The notes under the pieces are model-generated. The model made no database searches. It was not told the DNA's origin and saw nothing but the letters and a program-made list of their open reading frames with translations. The translations under genes were made by a program, and so were the position numbers. 64,000 bases of DNA from Pseudarthrobacter sp. NS4 (GTDB taxonomy: Bacteria > Actinomycetota > Actinomycetes > Actinomycetales > Micrococcaceae): assembly GCF_024758005.1 (NCBI RefSeq), contig NZ_CP103288.1:496001-560000 (forward strand), given 5' to 3'. The number at the start of each line of letters is the position of its first letter. Within the stretch, counting starts at the first letter, position 1. Shown one piece after another: positions 1-9,303 of the stretch.

Positions 1-1521
1 GTTCCAGCCTTCGCCGACTTTGATGCGCCAGCCGAAGAGGCCGGTTCCGGTGCCGGGGTAGGTCCAGAGGGTGCCGTTGGTGTCGCGGGCGGTGAGGTCG
101 GCCATGCCGTCGCCGGTAAAGTCCCTTGCTGCCGCAGAGGGAGCCAACAATCGGGGGACTGTTCCGGTGTTGAGCAGGCGATTAGGGGTACCGGCTGAGG
201 TGTTTGTGATAAGACCGGAAATAGCCGCGGAGGTCAATTCGGTAGTTATCCCTGCCGGCGTCGATCCAGGCGTCAAGGACAAGGCAACGGCGGCAGCACC
301 TGCAGCGTGCGGAGACGCCATGGAGGTCCCGCTCATTGTGGCTATCGCCGTCGTCGAGGTGTGGACAGCGGACTGAATGCCGACGCCGGGCGCGTACAGG
401 TCCACACAGCTCCCGTGATTTGAGAACGATGCCTGTCGATCCGAGGAATCGCTCGCTGCGACAGTCAGGGCTTCAGGCACCCGCGCCGGGGAAGCGTTGC
501 AGGCGTCGATCGCGGCGTTGCCGGCAGCCACGACAGCTGTAACGCCGTCGCTGATGACTCCCCGGACAGCAGCGTCCAACACAGCGCTGACGGGACCGCC
601 AAGGCTGAGGTTGACCACGGCGGGTGTTCCTTCAGCATGGTGGGACGCTATCCAGTCAAGGCCAGCGATGACGTCGGAGTAGAAGCCCGAGCCGTCGCAG
701 GCGAGGGCACGCACGGGAATGATGGTGGCCGCTTTGGCTACCCCATAGGACTTTCCGGCGATGGTTCCGGCCACATGGGTGCCGTGGCCGTTGCAGTCGC
801 TGCTGCCCCGGCCGTCGACAATTGCAGTCCAGCCCGCAGTTACCCGGCCACCGAAATCAGTATGGGCAGCCAACACGCCAGTGTCGATAACGTACACATT
901 CACGCCCGATCCGGTGGCTGGTGGCGTGAAGGTGCCAGAGAACGGGAGTGACTCCTGGTCAATTCTGTCCAGGCCCCACGGTGGCGACTGCTGGGTCTCG
1001 TATAGGGAAACGGGAGCGTCGAGTTCGATGGCGGACACCCGGGCAGAGTGGGCCAGGGAGGCAGCCTGTTCTTTGGTGGCGGTGATGACCGCTGCCTGTA
1101 CCGCTGCGGAGAAGGTCCTTTCCACGCCAACCCCCTGTGAGCGTAGGGACTTGGCCTCCTCAGCTACGCTGGCACCTTTATGGAAGCTGACCAGGTACCG
1201 GCTACTGTCACCGGCCAAGGGGGCGGCAGTTGGGGCTGTGCCCTTACCAGCGGTCTCTTTCGGTGCCTCTATTACGGGAATCAGCGGTCCAGGTGCGAGA
1301 ACCTCGGCAGAGGGGGCAGACGCGGGGATAGGCGCCGGCGCCGGTGTCTGGGACGTGCCGGAGACAGACGGGAGCACTTTGTCGTTTCCTCCGGGCCAGA
1401 GGAGCGGATCGACCGCCACCGTCGGGGTGCTTGCCATAGCCGGAGGGGCCATGAGCGTAACAGCAGCCGTCACAACCAGTACGACGCCAATCGAGCACTC
1501 GAGGCGTTTCCGTAATGACAT
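1..1521 (-). CDS. Secreted subtilisin-like serine protease (S8) with C-terminal FG-GAP/VCBS repeat, 3' partial
   Basis: The frame is open over 507 codons and runs off the left edge. An ATG at 1521 follows AGGAGG at the right spacing. Residues 1-30 form a signal peptide (MSLRKRLE..., hydrophobic core, then PAMA-STP). A Pro/Ala-rich linker and an inhibitor-I9-like propeptide follow. The catalytic domain shows the full triad: Asp213 in VIDTG, His246 in [10 protein letters not shown] and Ser400 in [11 protein letters not shown]. From about residue 467, [10 protein letters not shown] starts an FG-GAP/VCBS repeat, common at the C-terminus of secreted actinobacterial hydrolases. The protein is probably exported and self-processed to degrade extracellular protein. 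It stands alone; the upstream 2 kb is decayed sequence. Substrate unknown. Confidence 0.93.
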   Translation of the reverse strand, partial: MSLRKRLECSIGVVLVVTAAVTLMAPPAMASTPTVAVDPLLWPGGNDKVLPSVSGTSQTPAPAPIPASAPSAEVLAPGPLIPVIEAPKETAGKGTAPTAAPLAGDSSRYLVSFHKGASVAEEAKSLRSQGVGVERTFSAAVQAAVITATKEQAASLAHSARVSAIELDAPVSLYETQQSPPWGLDRIDQESLPFSGTFTPPATGSGVNVYVIDTGVLAAHTDFGGRVTAGWTAIVDGRGSSDCNGHGTHVAGTIAGKSYGVAKAATIIPVRALACDGSGFYSDVIAGLDWIASHHAEGTPAVVNLSLGGPVSAVLDAAVRGVISDGVTAVVAAGNAAIDACNASPARVPEALTVAASDSSDRQASFSNHGSCVDLYAPGVGIQSAVHTSTTAIATMSGTSMASPHAAGAAAVALSLTPGSTPAGITTELTSAAISGLITNTSAGTPNRLLNTGTVPRLLAPSAAARDFTGDGMADLTARDTNGTLWTYPGTGTGLFGWRIKVGEGWN

Positions 1522-1818
1522 GTGTCCTCCTATCGACCGACGGCCGAGCTTGAACAAGTGGATGTTTATGCAGAAGAAGCTGGCCGTCGCGGCAACACAC
1601 TTTCTCCAAATGGTAAATATGCCGCGACTGGGAGCGGCGACCGCTGTCCGTCCCGCAGAAAAGAGCGGCCCGGACTCCCTTGCGGAAATACTGCTGTGAC
1701 CTGCAGTGTTAGGGGCGGCTGTTACAGACGAGCGGCCGGCGCCATACCGCGGACCTTGGTGAACAGCCCATTGATAGTAATTTCTATCGAATGGCTTGTG
1801 GCTGAGATCAATTGCCGT

Positions 1819-1907
1819 GCCCTTCAAAACGTGGCTGGGAAGCTTTTGAATTGGCGAGGTACCTCGCCAATAACTTCAAAATATCGCGTGTTATGCAGTT
1901 GAAGGGC
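1819..1907. repeat. Nested inverted repeat with a perfect 22-nt palindromic core
   Basis: The core at 1850-1871 is a perfect palindrome centred on GGTACC, with half-site ATTGGCGAGGT. Two further arm pairs flank it in the same nesting order: TTTGAA (1845-1850) with TTCAAA (1875-1880), and GCCCTTCAA (1819-1827) with TTGAAGGGC (1899-1907). The DNA could form a long interrupted hairpin. A repressor operator, a recombination site or the footprint of a small mobile element are all possible; nothing nearby decides between them. Confidence 0.75.
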
Positions 1908-2082
1908 GATCCTGTGTAAAACCTGCAGAATCCCTGCGGAGACAGGGAATCGCATGTGCAAAACATGCACCAGCGTTGAGGTTTCAAACAGCACAAGAGC
2001 AAACACCCGGCGCCCTTCTTTCGGTCTGATGGCGCAGCGAAGGTGTGTGGGAGGCGCCAGCGCTACCCGTTCGGGCCTCCGT

Positions 2083-2240
2083 TATGTCTTCCAGACGGCG
2101 GCCGACCCGGCCAAGGTCCGGGGATTCGGCGTGTCGGATTGTCACTGCGAAGTCGGGGCCGATGAAGACGTGCAGTTCGCCGAATTCCACCTTTTTCGAC
2201 GTCGTCCAGGTACCGGGCGGGCCGCAGGACTGTTTGGCGG
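2083..2240 (-). pseudogene. Fragment of a CorA-family magnesium transporter
   Basis: Minus-strand translation gives VLRPARYLDDVEK and, one frame over, VEFGELHVFIGPDFAVTIRH followed by AESPDLGRV. These look like adjoining parts of the N-terminal cytosolic domain of actinobacterial CorA. The frame change falls in an A-run near 2192, where one extra base would explain it. No CorA sequence was recognised on either side, and the C-terminal GMN membrane motif is absent. It is therefore an internal remnant of about 50 codons. The match is from memory of the family, not a search. Confidence 0.6.
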
Positions 2241-2243
2241 CTC

Positions 2244-2468
2244 ATGACACTGATTTGGTCTGGCCCCGATACGCTGGATGCCCGTTGGTGGGACAACGCC
2301 AAGGCAGAGGACATCGTCCGCGTCCACCAAACCGCCACGGCATGGAAGGGCCAGGACCTCATGGCGCGCTCTGCGGCCGACGCCATCCGCGAGCAGGTAC
2401 AGCACGCTACGGGATCGACGTCGAAGCCCGAACGACGGGTGTGGGGCACGGCCGCCGGCCTAGGTTAG
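2244..2468 (+). pseudogene. Fragment of an unidentified small protein, probably frameshifted
   Basis: The 74-codon frame begins MTLIWSGPDTLDARWWDN and continues to AADAIREQV, a protein-like, charged and helical sequence. After about 2395 the protein-like reading moves to another frame (ARYGIDVEARTTG), so a frameshift is likely. It starts directly beside the CorA fragment on the opposite strand. The family is not recognised, and it may equally be a chance frame. Confidence 0.3.
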
Positions 2469-2912
2469 CCGATTGGATGACCTTCGCTGCATGTGGTTTC
2501 TCCTGGCAGGAGGTCGTGGCCCTGAATGCAGGTAGCCGACGGAGGGGGCGGAGTATCGTGTGCCAGGAAGAACAGGCTGCTGTTGCCTTGGGCTATTGCA
2601 GCGTCCGCACGCTTAAGCCAGGTGGAGCGGCGAACGCCCAGCTTCGATTCATCGCCATGTGCACGGCGGGTGTCTCTAAATGGATTCCTGACCACGGCTA
2701 ACCGCGACCTTCCCGCGCTACCGTCGCTGCCCACGCAGTGATCTCCGGTACACCGAGTATAGGGCCGCACCCCTTCTGGAGACAGAGACAGACACAGGCC
2801 GCAAGCCTCCGGCGCCACCGCCGCCGAGCACCTACGTCGGGGGCAGCCCCGAGGGGCTCGGGCTCCAAGAGATTGCCGTCCAATACGACGGCATTCGTGT
2901 CAACCTCTTCGC

Positions 2913-3197
2913 TCAGCGGATCGGGGCGCGGGTCGCCGTGATCTTAAACGCTGCCCGCCCGGCTAGTGCACCTCCACTTGCCACTCCTCTGCGGACCAGG
3001 GTGTCCTTGTAGAACGCGTCCACCGCATCCCCTGGCGTGAGTTCATAGTAGGAGTCAACGAGGATGCGCTCATTGCTTGTACGACTTGTCCCTCCAAATT
3101 TTCCGATATGTTCCCCGGCTCCGATTGTGCCTTCGCGAGGTTGCTCGATGCGGCGGAAGAAATTGACCACGGCTGCCCCAGTTAGCCCAGTGTTCAT
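2913..3197 (-). pseudogene. Truncated paralogue of the small protein encoded at 10175
   Basis: Within this 94-codon frame, about 2985-3077 encodes VDSYYELTPGDAVDAFYKDT followed by LVRRG. This closely parallels ALVPGDAVEAFYGSTLVHRG in the 82-residue protein at 10175. The similarity stops after RRG, and the second half (GLCWILD, LLDMSELEIVR in the paralogue) is missing. The N-terminal 40 residues do not match either. This is probably a 3'-truncated gene copy. The two copies bracket the exopolysaccharide locus in opposite orientation. Confidence 0.55.
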
Positions 3198-3523
3198 GCT
3201 CTGGACGAGCTGCAGTTTCCGGCTTGTTTCCGGTAGGAATTCTCAGTAGTAATTTCCTCGCAACGCGAGTAGGGACTCGTAAAAAAGACGGGTAGTGGCA
3301 AGGACGATTAGGGTACCGGGGGCTCTGGCGGGGGATAAATGCTTTCACGCATGCTCGTTATAAGGCTCATTGCAGAGTCGGCAGCAGTGAGCGGCCAAGG
3401 CACCTTCAGCAGGTGAACTGATGCTGGGGGCGCCTTTGTCGGCTCCTGTGCGGTGATGACAAGCGCCGCCTTCCCCTGGCCCGGCAGGTCCCTCACTGAC
3501 ATCCACCCCAGCGAAGGAAGCCC

Positions 3524-4804
3524 ATGCCCACCCTTCTCCTTGACTTCAACGATGCCCTGCAGGGCTTCAACCGAAGCAACATCAGTGAACTTTACGCAGA
3601 ATTCGCCCCCTACTTTCCGCTCGCGGTGGCGGGTGTGATCGTTTGGGGGCTCTGGCTTTACCGCTTCATCCTCTCGCACCGGGCGCGCCCCATTGTCACG
3701 GAGTTCCGGGCTTCCACGTCGGTGATCGTGCCGTCCTTCCACGAGGATCCGGAGATCCTGATGAGCGCGCTGGAGTCTTGGCGGCAACAGAAGCCGGACG
3801 AAATCATCATTGTTTTGGACGTCGAGGACCTTGACGCCTACCAGCGCATCACGGCGCTGGGTGATGACTCGATCCGGCCCGTCCTGTTTCACCACATGGG
3901 CAAGAGATCCGCGCTGGGTGTGGGGATGCGGATGGCCAGGCACGAGATTCTTGTCCTCACGGACTCGGACACCTGGTGGCAGCCGGGCCTGCTGGTTAAC
4001 GTCCAGATGCCCTTCAAAGACCCCGCGGTTGGGGCAGTTGGCACCCACCAGAACGTGTACCAACGGGATACGAGCATCTGGCGCCGTATCGCGGACTGGC
4101 TGGTTAATGTCCGGTACCTGGACTACGTGCCTGCCATGGGCAGGGTGGGAGCCGTTCCGTGCATTTCCGGGCGTACTGCTGTCTACCGTCGAAGTGCGGT
4201 GATGGGCGTCATCGAGCACTTGGAAAACGAGTTCTTCATGGGCCGTCGCTGCATTTCAGGTGACGACGGGCGGCTTACCTGGCTGGTGCTGGCCTCCGGC
4301 TACAAGACGGTCCATCAGTCCTCCGCACGGGCGCTGTCCATGTTCCCGTCCAGCTTCCGGGCGTTCATGAAGCAGCGCATCCGCTGGAGCCGGAACTCAT
4401 ACCGGTGCTACCTGACTGCCATTGCCAAGGGGTGGCTGTGGCGGGTCCCGTTCGTGACCAAGGTGACTGTACTGCAAATCCTGCTGACGCCGGTCACCAT
4501 GGGCCTGACCCTCGTCTATCTGATCTTCCACCGCTTGGATCCCACCCCGCTGGGTTTCGGTGCAGCCCTCTGTTGGCTTCTGCTCGGCCGGGGCATCCGC
4601 GGCGCGTCCCATCTGCGCCGGCATCCGAAGGACCTCCTGATCCTCCCGGTCCTGGCAGTCACTGTGATCCTTGTGGCCCTGCCCATCAAGATGTACGCCT
4701 TCGCCACGATGAATAAGCAGGGCTGGCTTACCCGCCATGCGAACCAAATGGGCGGGGACGGACAGGGCTCCCGCACGCTCAGCACCGGCGAGGTGACAGC
4801 ATGA
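3524..4804 (+). CDS. Membrane glycosyltransferase family 2, NodC/hyaluronan-synthase-like
   Basis: This is a processive-type beta-glycosyltransferase of 426 residues. A first membrane segment lies at about 32-50. The GT-A domain starts at SVIVPSFHED and carries DSD (147-149, metal/UDP site), GDD (246-248) and KQRIRW (283-288, the acceptor-site Q/RxxRW motif of chitin, hyaluronan and NodC synthases). Three or more C-terminal membrane segments follow. GAAGGAAG precedes the ATG. The stop overlaps the next start (ATGA), so the gene heads an operon with two beta-helix proteins and a nucleotide-sugar dehydrogenase. I infer polymerisation and export of a uronic-acid-containing polysaccharide; the actual sugar donor cannot be read from the sequence. 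Confidence 0.85.
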   Translation: MPTLLLDFNDALQGFNRSNISELYAEFAPYFPLAVAGVIVWGLWLYRFILSHRARPIVTEFRASTSVIVPSFHEDPEILMSALESWRQQKPDEIIIVLDVEDLDAYQRITALGDDSIRPVLFHHMGKRSALGVGMRMARHEILVLTDSDTWWQPGLLVNVQMPFKDPAVGAVGTHQNVYQRDTSIWRRIADWLVNVRYLDYVPAMGRVGAVPCISGRTAVYRRSAVMGVIEHLENEFFMGRRCISGDDGRLTWLVLASGYKTVHQSSARALSMFPSSFRAFMKQRIRWSRNSYRCYLTAIAKGWLWRVPFVTKVTVLQILLTPVTMGLTLVYLIFHRLDPTPLGFGAALCWLLLGRGIRGASHLRRHPKDLLILPVLAVTVILVALPIKMYAFATMNKQGWLTRHANQMGGDGQGSRTLSTGEVTA

Positions 4805-6651
4805 GTATGACGCGGGTCATCCTGGCCGCCTGCCTCACCGCTGCACTGGGTACGGCCGGCTTCATCTACGGCGGGTCCATCCGGGATGGCTCCGCCGTCG
4901 ATGCCCTGGGCCGGAACGAGATAGCGGCCAACGGCGAGGTGCAGGGAGTTCTGTACCCCGGCAACCCTGCCAGCGAGGCACGGCTCGTGGAGCAGGAAGA
5001 CCAACGGCTTGTCTACGTCCGGACCATTGCTTCCGCAGCCCGCTGGCGGGTGGAAGGCCTCGAGGGGCCCTACCGGATCCGGACCGGGTCCAGCTACACC
5101 CTGGTCCTGCCGGCCCGGAGTGAGGCCTACTCGGTAGCTGACCTGCTGGCCCTGGCCCCCAATACCTTCCGGCTGCAGGACAACGGATCTTATTTGCTGT
5201 CCGAGAGCATCGCCGTCCTTGCCGGGGCCACCCTGTCACTCGCCTCACCGGATCCTGCCAAGCCGCTGAACCTTCGTTTGGAAAGCGGGGCGCAGACCTT
5301 CGTCTCGGTGGTAGCGCTGGGTGGATCCCTCACTCTGGGCGGGACTGAAACCGCCCGCGTGAGCGTCACCAGCTGGGACAGCACCAAGGCCGGGCCGGAC
5401 GGGAGCACAGTGGACGGCCGGGCGTATATCCGGGTGATTGGCGGGCACGCCTCGTTCACTTACGCAGAGGTCTCCGAGCTCGGCTTCTGGAGTGGGAACA
5501 CAGGAGGGCTGTCACTGACCGGAAGCGATGAGGTGGGTACCTTCGGCGGGCAACAGCCGACACCGGGGGAGACGGCGGCCGCCAGCGGTGGCGCCAGGCT
5601 CCTCCCGGAGGCAGAACTGGCAACCCTGACCGAAAAATCCGCCCTGGACTACAGTGTGGTCACCGCCGGCATCGACAACGTCCGGTTCCGGAACAACGCC
5701 TTCGGCCTCTTCGTCACCAACGCCCGTGACATCGCCATCAGGGACACCACCATCACGGGAAGCCTCGTGGATGGGCTGGTACTCCACCGGTACGTCACCA
5801 ACGCCACCATCACGGGCACCACCTCCTCCGGAAACGCCGTTGACGGATTCAGCATCGGAAGATCGACCAAAGGCGTCCGACTCGAAGGAATCAAGGCTGT
5901 GGCCAACGGACGCAACGGCATCTCCCTGGACGGCCGGCCCCTCGCGGACGGGCCTAACGCCGTCGGAACCGCGGTTGACGGCTACGGGAACAACACGGTC
6001 GCCGCCGGATCCTTCGAGGACAACGCCCGCTACGGGATCGAAGTCCTCGGAGGTTCGGGAATGACCCTTACTGGCAACAGACTTGAAGGCAACGAGGTAG
6101 GCATAGTGGCCGCCGACGGCGCCAAGGGAGTCGCCATCACGGGCAACACCCTGCTGGACCATGCAAGGCAGTCCATAGCGGTGCGCGATGCCGGTTCCAC
6201 CGCTGAGGTGAGCGGCAATACGATCACCGGGGGTGACACCGGCATCTACGTCCGGGATGCCAGCGCCGACGTCAGCGCCAATACGTTGGAGAGGATCTCC
6301 AACCACGGGATCACGCTCCTGGGCGAAGTCCCGGAAACCGGTGTTGCCGGCAACACCGTGAGCGGGAACGGCTCCACCGCGATCTGGGCGGAGGCGTCAA
6401 CAGGGTCGACGGTGGGCGAAAACGACACTTTGGGCTGGGTGCCTGCGTACACGGTGGAGCGGGTGGTCAAATCCGTGTTCCAGCCGCTGACCTTTGTCTG
6501 GTTCGTCCTGGCCGCGCTCCTGCTCATTACCGCCGTTGCCCGCGGCAGGAACGCCGAGCGGGTTATCCGCAGTCCCTACGCAGACCACGTCCCGCTGACC
6601 TCCCTCAGCAGGGGCGTCGTGTCGTACGAAGACGTGAGGCAGCCACGATGA
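4801..6651 (+). CDS. Membrane-anchored right-handed parallel beta-helix protein
   Basis: The 616-residue product has an N-terminal export signal or anchor (about 5-27) and a C-terminal membrane segment (VWFVLAALLLITAVA) before a short basic tail. Its long centre is a ladder of PbH1/NosD-type repeats rich in G-N and T-I-T steps, as in mannuronan C5-epimerases, periplasmic NosD proteins and polysaccharide lyases. The start overlaps the GT2 stop and its own stop overlaps the next beta-helix gene, so the three are translationally coupled. The likely role is modifying (epimerising or trimming) or guiding the nascent polymer outside the membrane. No catalytic residues can be assigned safely, so a purely structural role is possible. 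Confidence 0.8.
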   Translation: MSMTRVILAACLTAALGTAGFIYGGSIRDGSAVDALGRNEIAANGEVQGVLYPGNPASEARLVEQEDQRLVYVRTIASAARWRVEGLEGPYRIRTGSSYTLVLPARSEAYSVADLLALAPNTFRLQDNGSYLLSESIAVLAGATLSLASPDPAKPLNLRLESGAQTFVSVVALGGSLTLGGTETARVSVTSWDSTKAGPDGSTVDGRAYIRVIGGHASFTYAEVSELGFWSGNTGGLSLTGSDEVGTFGGQQPTPGETAAASGGARLLPEAELATLTEKSALDYSVVTAGIDNVRFRNNAFGLFVTNARDIAIRDTTITGSLVDGLVLHRYVTNATITGTTSSGNAVDGFSIGRSTKGVRLEGIKAVANGRNGISLDGRPLADGPNAVGTAVDGYGNNTVAAGSFEDNARYGIEVLGGSGMTLTGNRLEGNEVGIVAADGAKGVAITGNTLLDHARQSIAVRDAGSTAEVSGNTITGGDTGIYVRDASADVSANTLERISNHGITLLGEVPETGVAGNTVSGNGSTAIWAEASTGSTVGENDTLGWVPAYTVERVVKSVFQPLTFVWFVLAALLLITAVARGRNAERVIRSPYADHVPLTSLSRGVVSYEDVRQPR

Positions 6652-7730
6652 CCGGCCGCAGAATGATGCCCGCCGTTGGCATAGCCTTCGCCGCCGTCCT
6701 CCTGGTAGCAGTCGTCGGAATTTTCGCCGTGATCAGCTTCCAGGCCGCCGCACCGGAAAGGAAGGCGCCCCCGGAAGGACCAGCCGTGACGCAACCCGGC
6801 GGGGAATCTCCGCCGGCTGCCGGCGGCCCTCAACCTGTTCCCGCGGACTGCCCTGCCGACACCATCACGGTCACGACTGCAGCCGAACTCACTGCAGCGC
6901 TGGCATCGCCGGAGCCGGGCGCGGTGATCATGCTGGCCGACGGCGTCTACCGCGGGAATTTCCGGGCACCGGGAGCAGGGACCGCCGAGAAGCCCATCAC
7001 CCTGTGCGGAGGTTCCGGAGCAGCCCTGGACGGCGGGGGCCCGGAGGAAGGCTACGTTCTGCACCTGGACCAGGCGTCCTACTGGATGGTGCAGGGCTTT
7101 ACCGTCCGCAACGGCCAAAAAGGCGTCATGTTGGACGAGACCACCAACTCGGTGATTCAAGGCCTGAGGGTCGAAAGCACCGGGGATGAAGCGATCCATC
7201 TGCGACGATTCAGCTCGGACAACAAAGTCATCGGCAACACCATCAGCGGAACCGGGCTGAGGAAAGCCAAATTCGGTGAAGGAATCTACATCGGAACAGC
7301 CGAAAGCAACTGGTGCGACATCAGTTCCTGTGAACCGGACAAAAGTGACCGGAACGAAATCCGCGCAAACACCGTCTCGGGCACGACGGCCGAAAGCGTC
7401 GACATTAAGGAGGGAACATCTGATGGCAGCCTGGTCGGCAACACCTTTGACGGTGCATCCATCACAGAAGCTGACTCCTGGGTGGACGTCAAGGGCAGGG
7501 GCTGGCGGATAGAAGAAAACACCGGCAGGAACTCACCTCTGGACGGGTTCCAGACCCACGAAATTCTTGATGGCTGGGGCACTGAAAACGTCTTCCGCAA
7601 CAACGTGGCCGAAGTCAACGGACCCGGTCTTGGTTACTCACTCAAACCGGTGCGCGACAACGTCGTCGACTGCAGCAACACAGCCTCCCAAGCGGAACAG
7701 GGACTTTCCAACGCACCCTGTACCGGCTAA
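6648..7730 (+). CDS. Secreted or anchored beta-helix protein, polysaccharide-lyase-like
   Basis: This 360-residue protein starts in an ATGA overlap with the preceding gene. It has an N-terminal membrane segment (about 7-30) and a Pro/Gly-rich linker. A beta-helix domain begins with ITVTTAAELTAALASPEPG and ADGVYRGNF, the opening typical of chondroitinase-B/PL6-like and pectate-lyase-like beta-helix proteins. Later rungs include SGTTAESVDIKEG and DGFQTHEILDGWG. Together with the upstream beta-helix protein it probably acts on the polymer made by the GT2, as lyase, epimerase or scaffold. No lyase activity is proven by a motif I can name. Confidence 0.78.
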   Translation: MTGRRMMPAVGIAFAAVLLVAVVGIFAVISFQAAAPERKAPPEGPAVTQPGGESPPAAGGPQPVPADCPADTITVTTAAELTAALASPEPGAVIMLADGVYRGNFRAPGAGTAEKPITLCGGSGAALDGGGPEEGYVLHLDQASYWMVQGFTVRNGQKGVMLDETTNSVIQGLRVESTGDEAIHLRRFSSDNKVIGNTISGTGLRKAKFGEGIYIGTAESNWCDISSCEPDKSDRNEIRANTVSGTTAESVDIKEGTSDGSLVGNTFDGASITEADSWVDVKGRGWRIEENTGRNSPLDGFQTHEILDGWGTENVFRNNVAEVNGPGLGYSLKPVRDNVVDCSNTASQAEQGLSNAPCTG

Positions 7731-7795
7731 AGGAGAAAACGCCGGCAATCCGGCGGACTGCTCACTCCCTCACTAGAGACGGAATCGAGAAAACA

Positions 7796-9202
7796 ATGAA
7801 CAACCTTCCTCCCCTCAGCGCGCCCAAAATCACGGTCATTGGAACCGGATACCTCGGTGCAACCCACGCCATTTGCATGGCCGTCATGGGTTTCGACGTC
7901 TTGGGATACGACGTTGACCACCGCAAAATCGGCCAGCTCCAAGCCGGGGTGGTGCCGTTCTACGAACCGGGCCTGCCCGAAAAGCTCCAGGAGGCCCTGA
8001 CCTCCGGACGGCTCAGATTCACCACCGATTTGGATGAGGTGGCACAGTTCGGGGATGTTCACTTCATCTGCGTAGGGACGCCGCAGGCTCCCAATTCATC
8101 GGCCGCCAACCTGACCTACGTAGAGTCCGCCTTCACGGAACTGGCGGCCAGGATTACCCACAAGTCCCTGTTGGTAGGCAAATCGACGGTGCCCATCGGC
8201 ACCGCCGCCAGGCTGGCCGGTATGGTGGCGGACATCTCGCCCTTGGGACCAGCGCTGGAAGTGGCCTGGAATCCGGAGTTCCTGCGGGAAGGGTTCGCGG
8301 TGCAGGACACCCTGCACCCTGACCGGCTGGTGTTCGGCGTGGCATCAGCCTGGTCCGAATCGATGCTCCGGCGTGCCTTCGAGCCCCTGCTCACAGAGGG
8401 TACCCCGCTGATCGTCGCCGACATGCCCACAGCCGAACTGGTCAAGGTAGCAGCGAACTCCTTCCTGGCCACCAAAATTTCCTTCATCAACGCCATGGCC
8501 GAAGTCTGCGAAGCCACCTCCGCCGACGTCAGCGTGCTCGCTGCTGCACTGAGCCTGGACGACAGAATCGGACCCCGGTTCCTCAAGCCCGGCCTGGGAT
8601 TCGGAGGCGGCTGCCTGCCAAAGGACATCCGCGCCTTCAAACACCGCGCTGAGCAGCTCGGAGTGGGACAAGCAGTCAGCTTCCTGGGGGAGGTGGACTC
8701 CATCAACAACCGCCGGCGCATCCGCACCGTGGACCTGATCCGGGAACTTGCAGGGGGAAGCCTTGCAGGGGTCAAAGTGGCCGCCTTAGGCGCAGCCTTC
8801 AAGCCCAATTCCGACGACGTGCGGGACGCACCCGCTTTGGACGTAGCGCGCATGCTCTACCTGGAAGGAGCCGCCGTTACTGTCTACGACCCCGAAGCCA
8901 ACACCAATGCCCACCGCCTCTATCCGGACCTGAACTACGTGGATTCCCTGGCCACCGCAGCTGAGGGAGCGGACGTCGTGGCCCTCCTTACCGAATGGGA
9001 TGAGTTCCGCTCAGCGGACCCGGATTACCTGGGCGGATTGGTAAACCACCGGCGCATCGTGGATGGACGGCACGCCCTGGACGCGGGCCGCTACATCTCC
9101 AGCGGATGGGAATACCGGGCCCTCGGCCGGCCCTACCAAGCCAAAGCCGCCGCTCCAAGCGCGGTGCCGCAGCGGGACACAACCCCAAATCTTGCACTCT
9201 AG
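7796..9202 (+). CDS. UDP-glucose/GDP-mannose 6-dehydrogenase family protein
   Basis: At 468 residues this is a normal length for an NAD-dependent nucleotide-sugar dehydrogenase, which oxidises the C6 alcohol to a carboxylate (UDP-glucuronate or GDP-mannuronate). The Rossmann motif ITVIGTGYLGA lies at 12-22, and the catalytic cysteine is Cys273 in GFGGGCLPKD. The C-terminal binding domain (KVAALGAAFKPNSDDVRDAP) is complete. It sits 65 bp after the beta-helix gene and would supply the uronic acid donor for the GT2. Sequence alone does not separate UDP-glucose from GDP-mannose specificity; UDP-glucose is the usual actinobacterial substrate. A 14-bp hairpin follows. Confidence 0.9.
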   Translation: MNNLPPLSAPKITVIGTGYLGATHAICMAVMGFDVLGYDVDHRKIGQLQAGVVPFYEPGLPEKLQEALTSGRLRFTTDLDEVAQFGDVHFICVGTPQAPNSSAANLTYVESAFTELAARITHKSLLVGKSTVPIGTAARLAGMVADISPLGPALEVAWNPEFLREGFAVQDTLHPDRLVFGVASAWSESMLRRAFEPLLTEGTPLIVADMPTAELVKVAANSFLATKISFINAMAEVCEATSADVSVLAAALSLDDRIGPRFLKPGLGFGGGCLPKDIRAFKHRAEQLGVGQAVSFLGEVDSINNRRRIRTVDLIRELAGGSLAGVKVAALGAAFKPNSDDVRDAPALDVARMLYLEGAAVTVYDPEANTNAHRLYPDLNYVDSLATAAEGADVVALLTEWDEFRSADPDYLGGLVNHRRIVDGRHALDAGRYISSGWEYRALGRPYQAKAAAPSAVPQRDTTPNLAL

Positions 9203-9221
9203 GTCCCGGCCCTCCCACGTC

Positions 9222-9260
9222 ATTGGCGCCCGCAGCACCCCCAGCGCTGCGGGCGCCAAT
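9222..9260 (+). terminator. Perfect 14-bp hairpin after the dehydrogenase gene
   Basis: ATTGGCGCCCGCAG (9222-9235) pairs perfectly with CTGCGGGCGCCAAT (9247-9260) across an 11-nt loop. It lies between the dehydrogenase and the Hpt gene. No T-run follows, so it may be a weak terminator or an RNA-stabilising element that lowers expression of the Hpt gene. Confidence 0.7.
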
Positions 9261-9303
9261 CCAGCAGCGAACCCGGAAAACCTCCTGACGGAAGGACCGA
9301 ACC

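Larger units (their letters stand above)
1522..3523. other. Two-kilobase decayed intergenic region with gene fragments
   Basis: No intact gene is convincing here. The region is locally AT-richer than its surroundings. It holds a nested inverted repeat (1819-1907), a frameshifted CorA fragment (minus), a frameshifted small-protein fragment (plus, from 2244) and a truncated paralogue of the 10175 small protein (minus). A minus-strand open stretch of about 2465-2665 ends in two C-x2-GH units (CIQGHDLL and CSEGHPIG), which looks like the tail of an unidentified zinc-binding protein. No transposase or recombinase frame was recognised. The glycosyltransferase operon begins at the right-hand end. 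Confidence 0.6.

Noticed and set aside
1522..3523. Insertion sequence explaining the fragment region
   Set aside because: No transposase motif (DDE, HUH or serine recombinase) and no flanking direct repeats were seen; the palindrome alone is not enough.
3308..4219. 303-codon minus-strand frame over the glycosyltransferase
   Set aside because: It is antisense to the conserved GT2 domain and shows no domain of its own.
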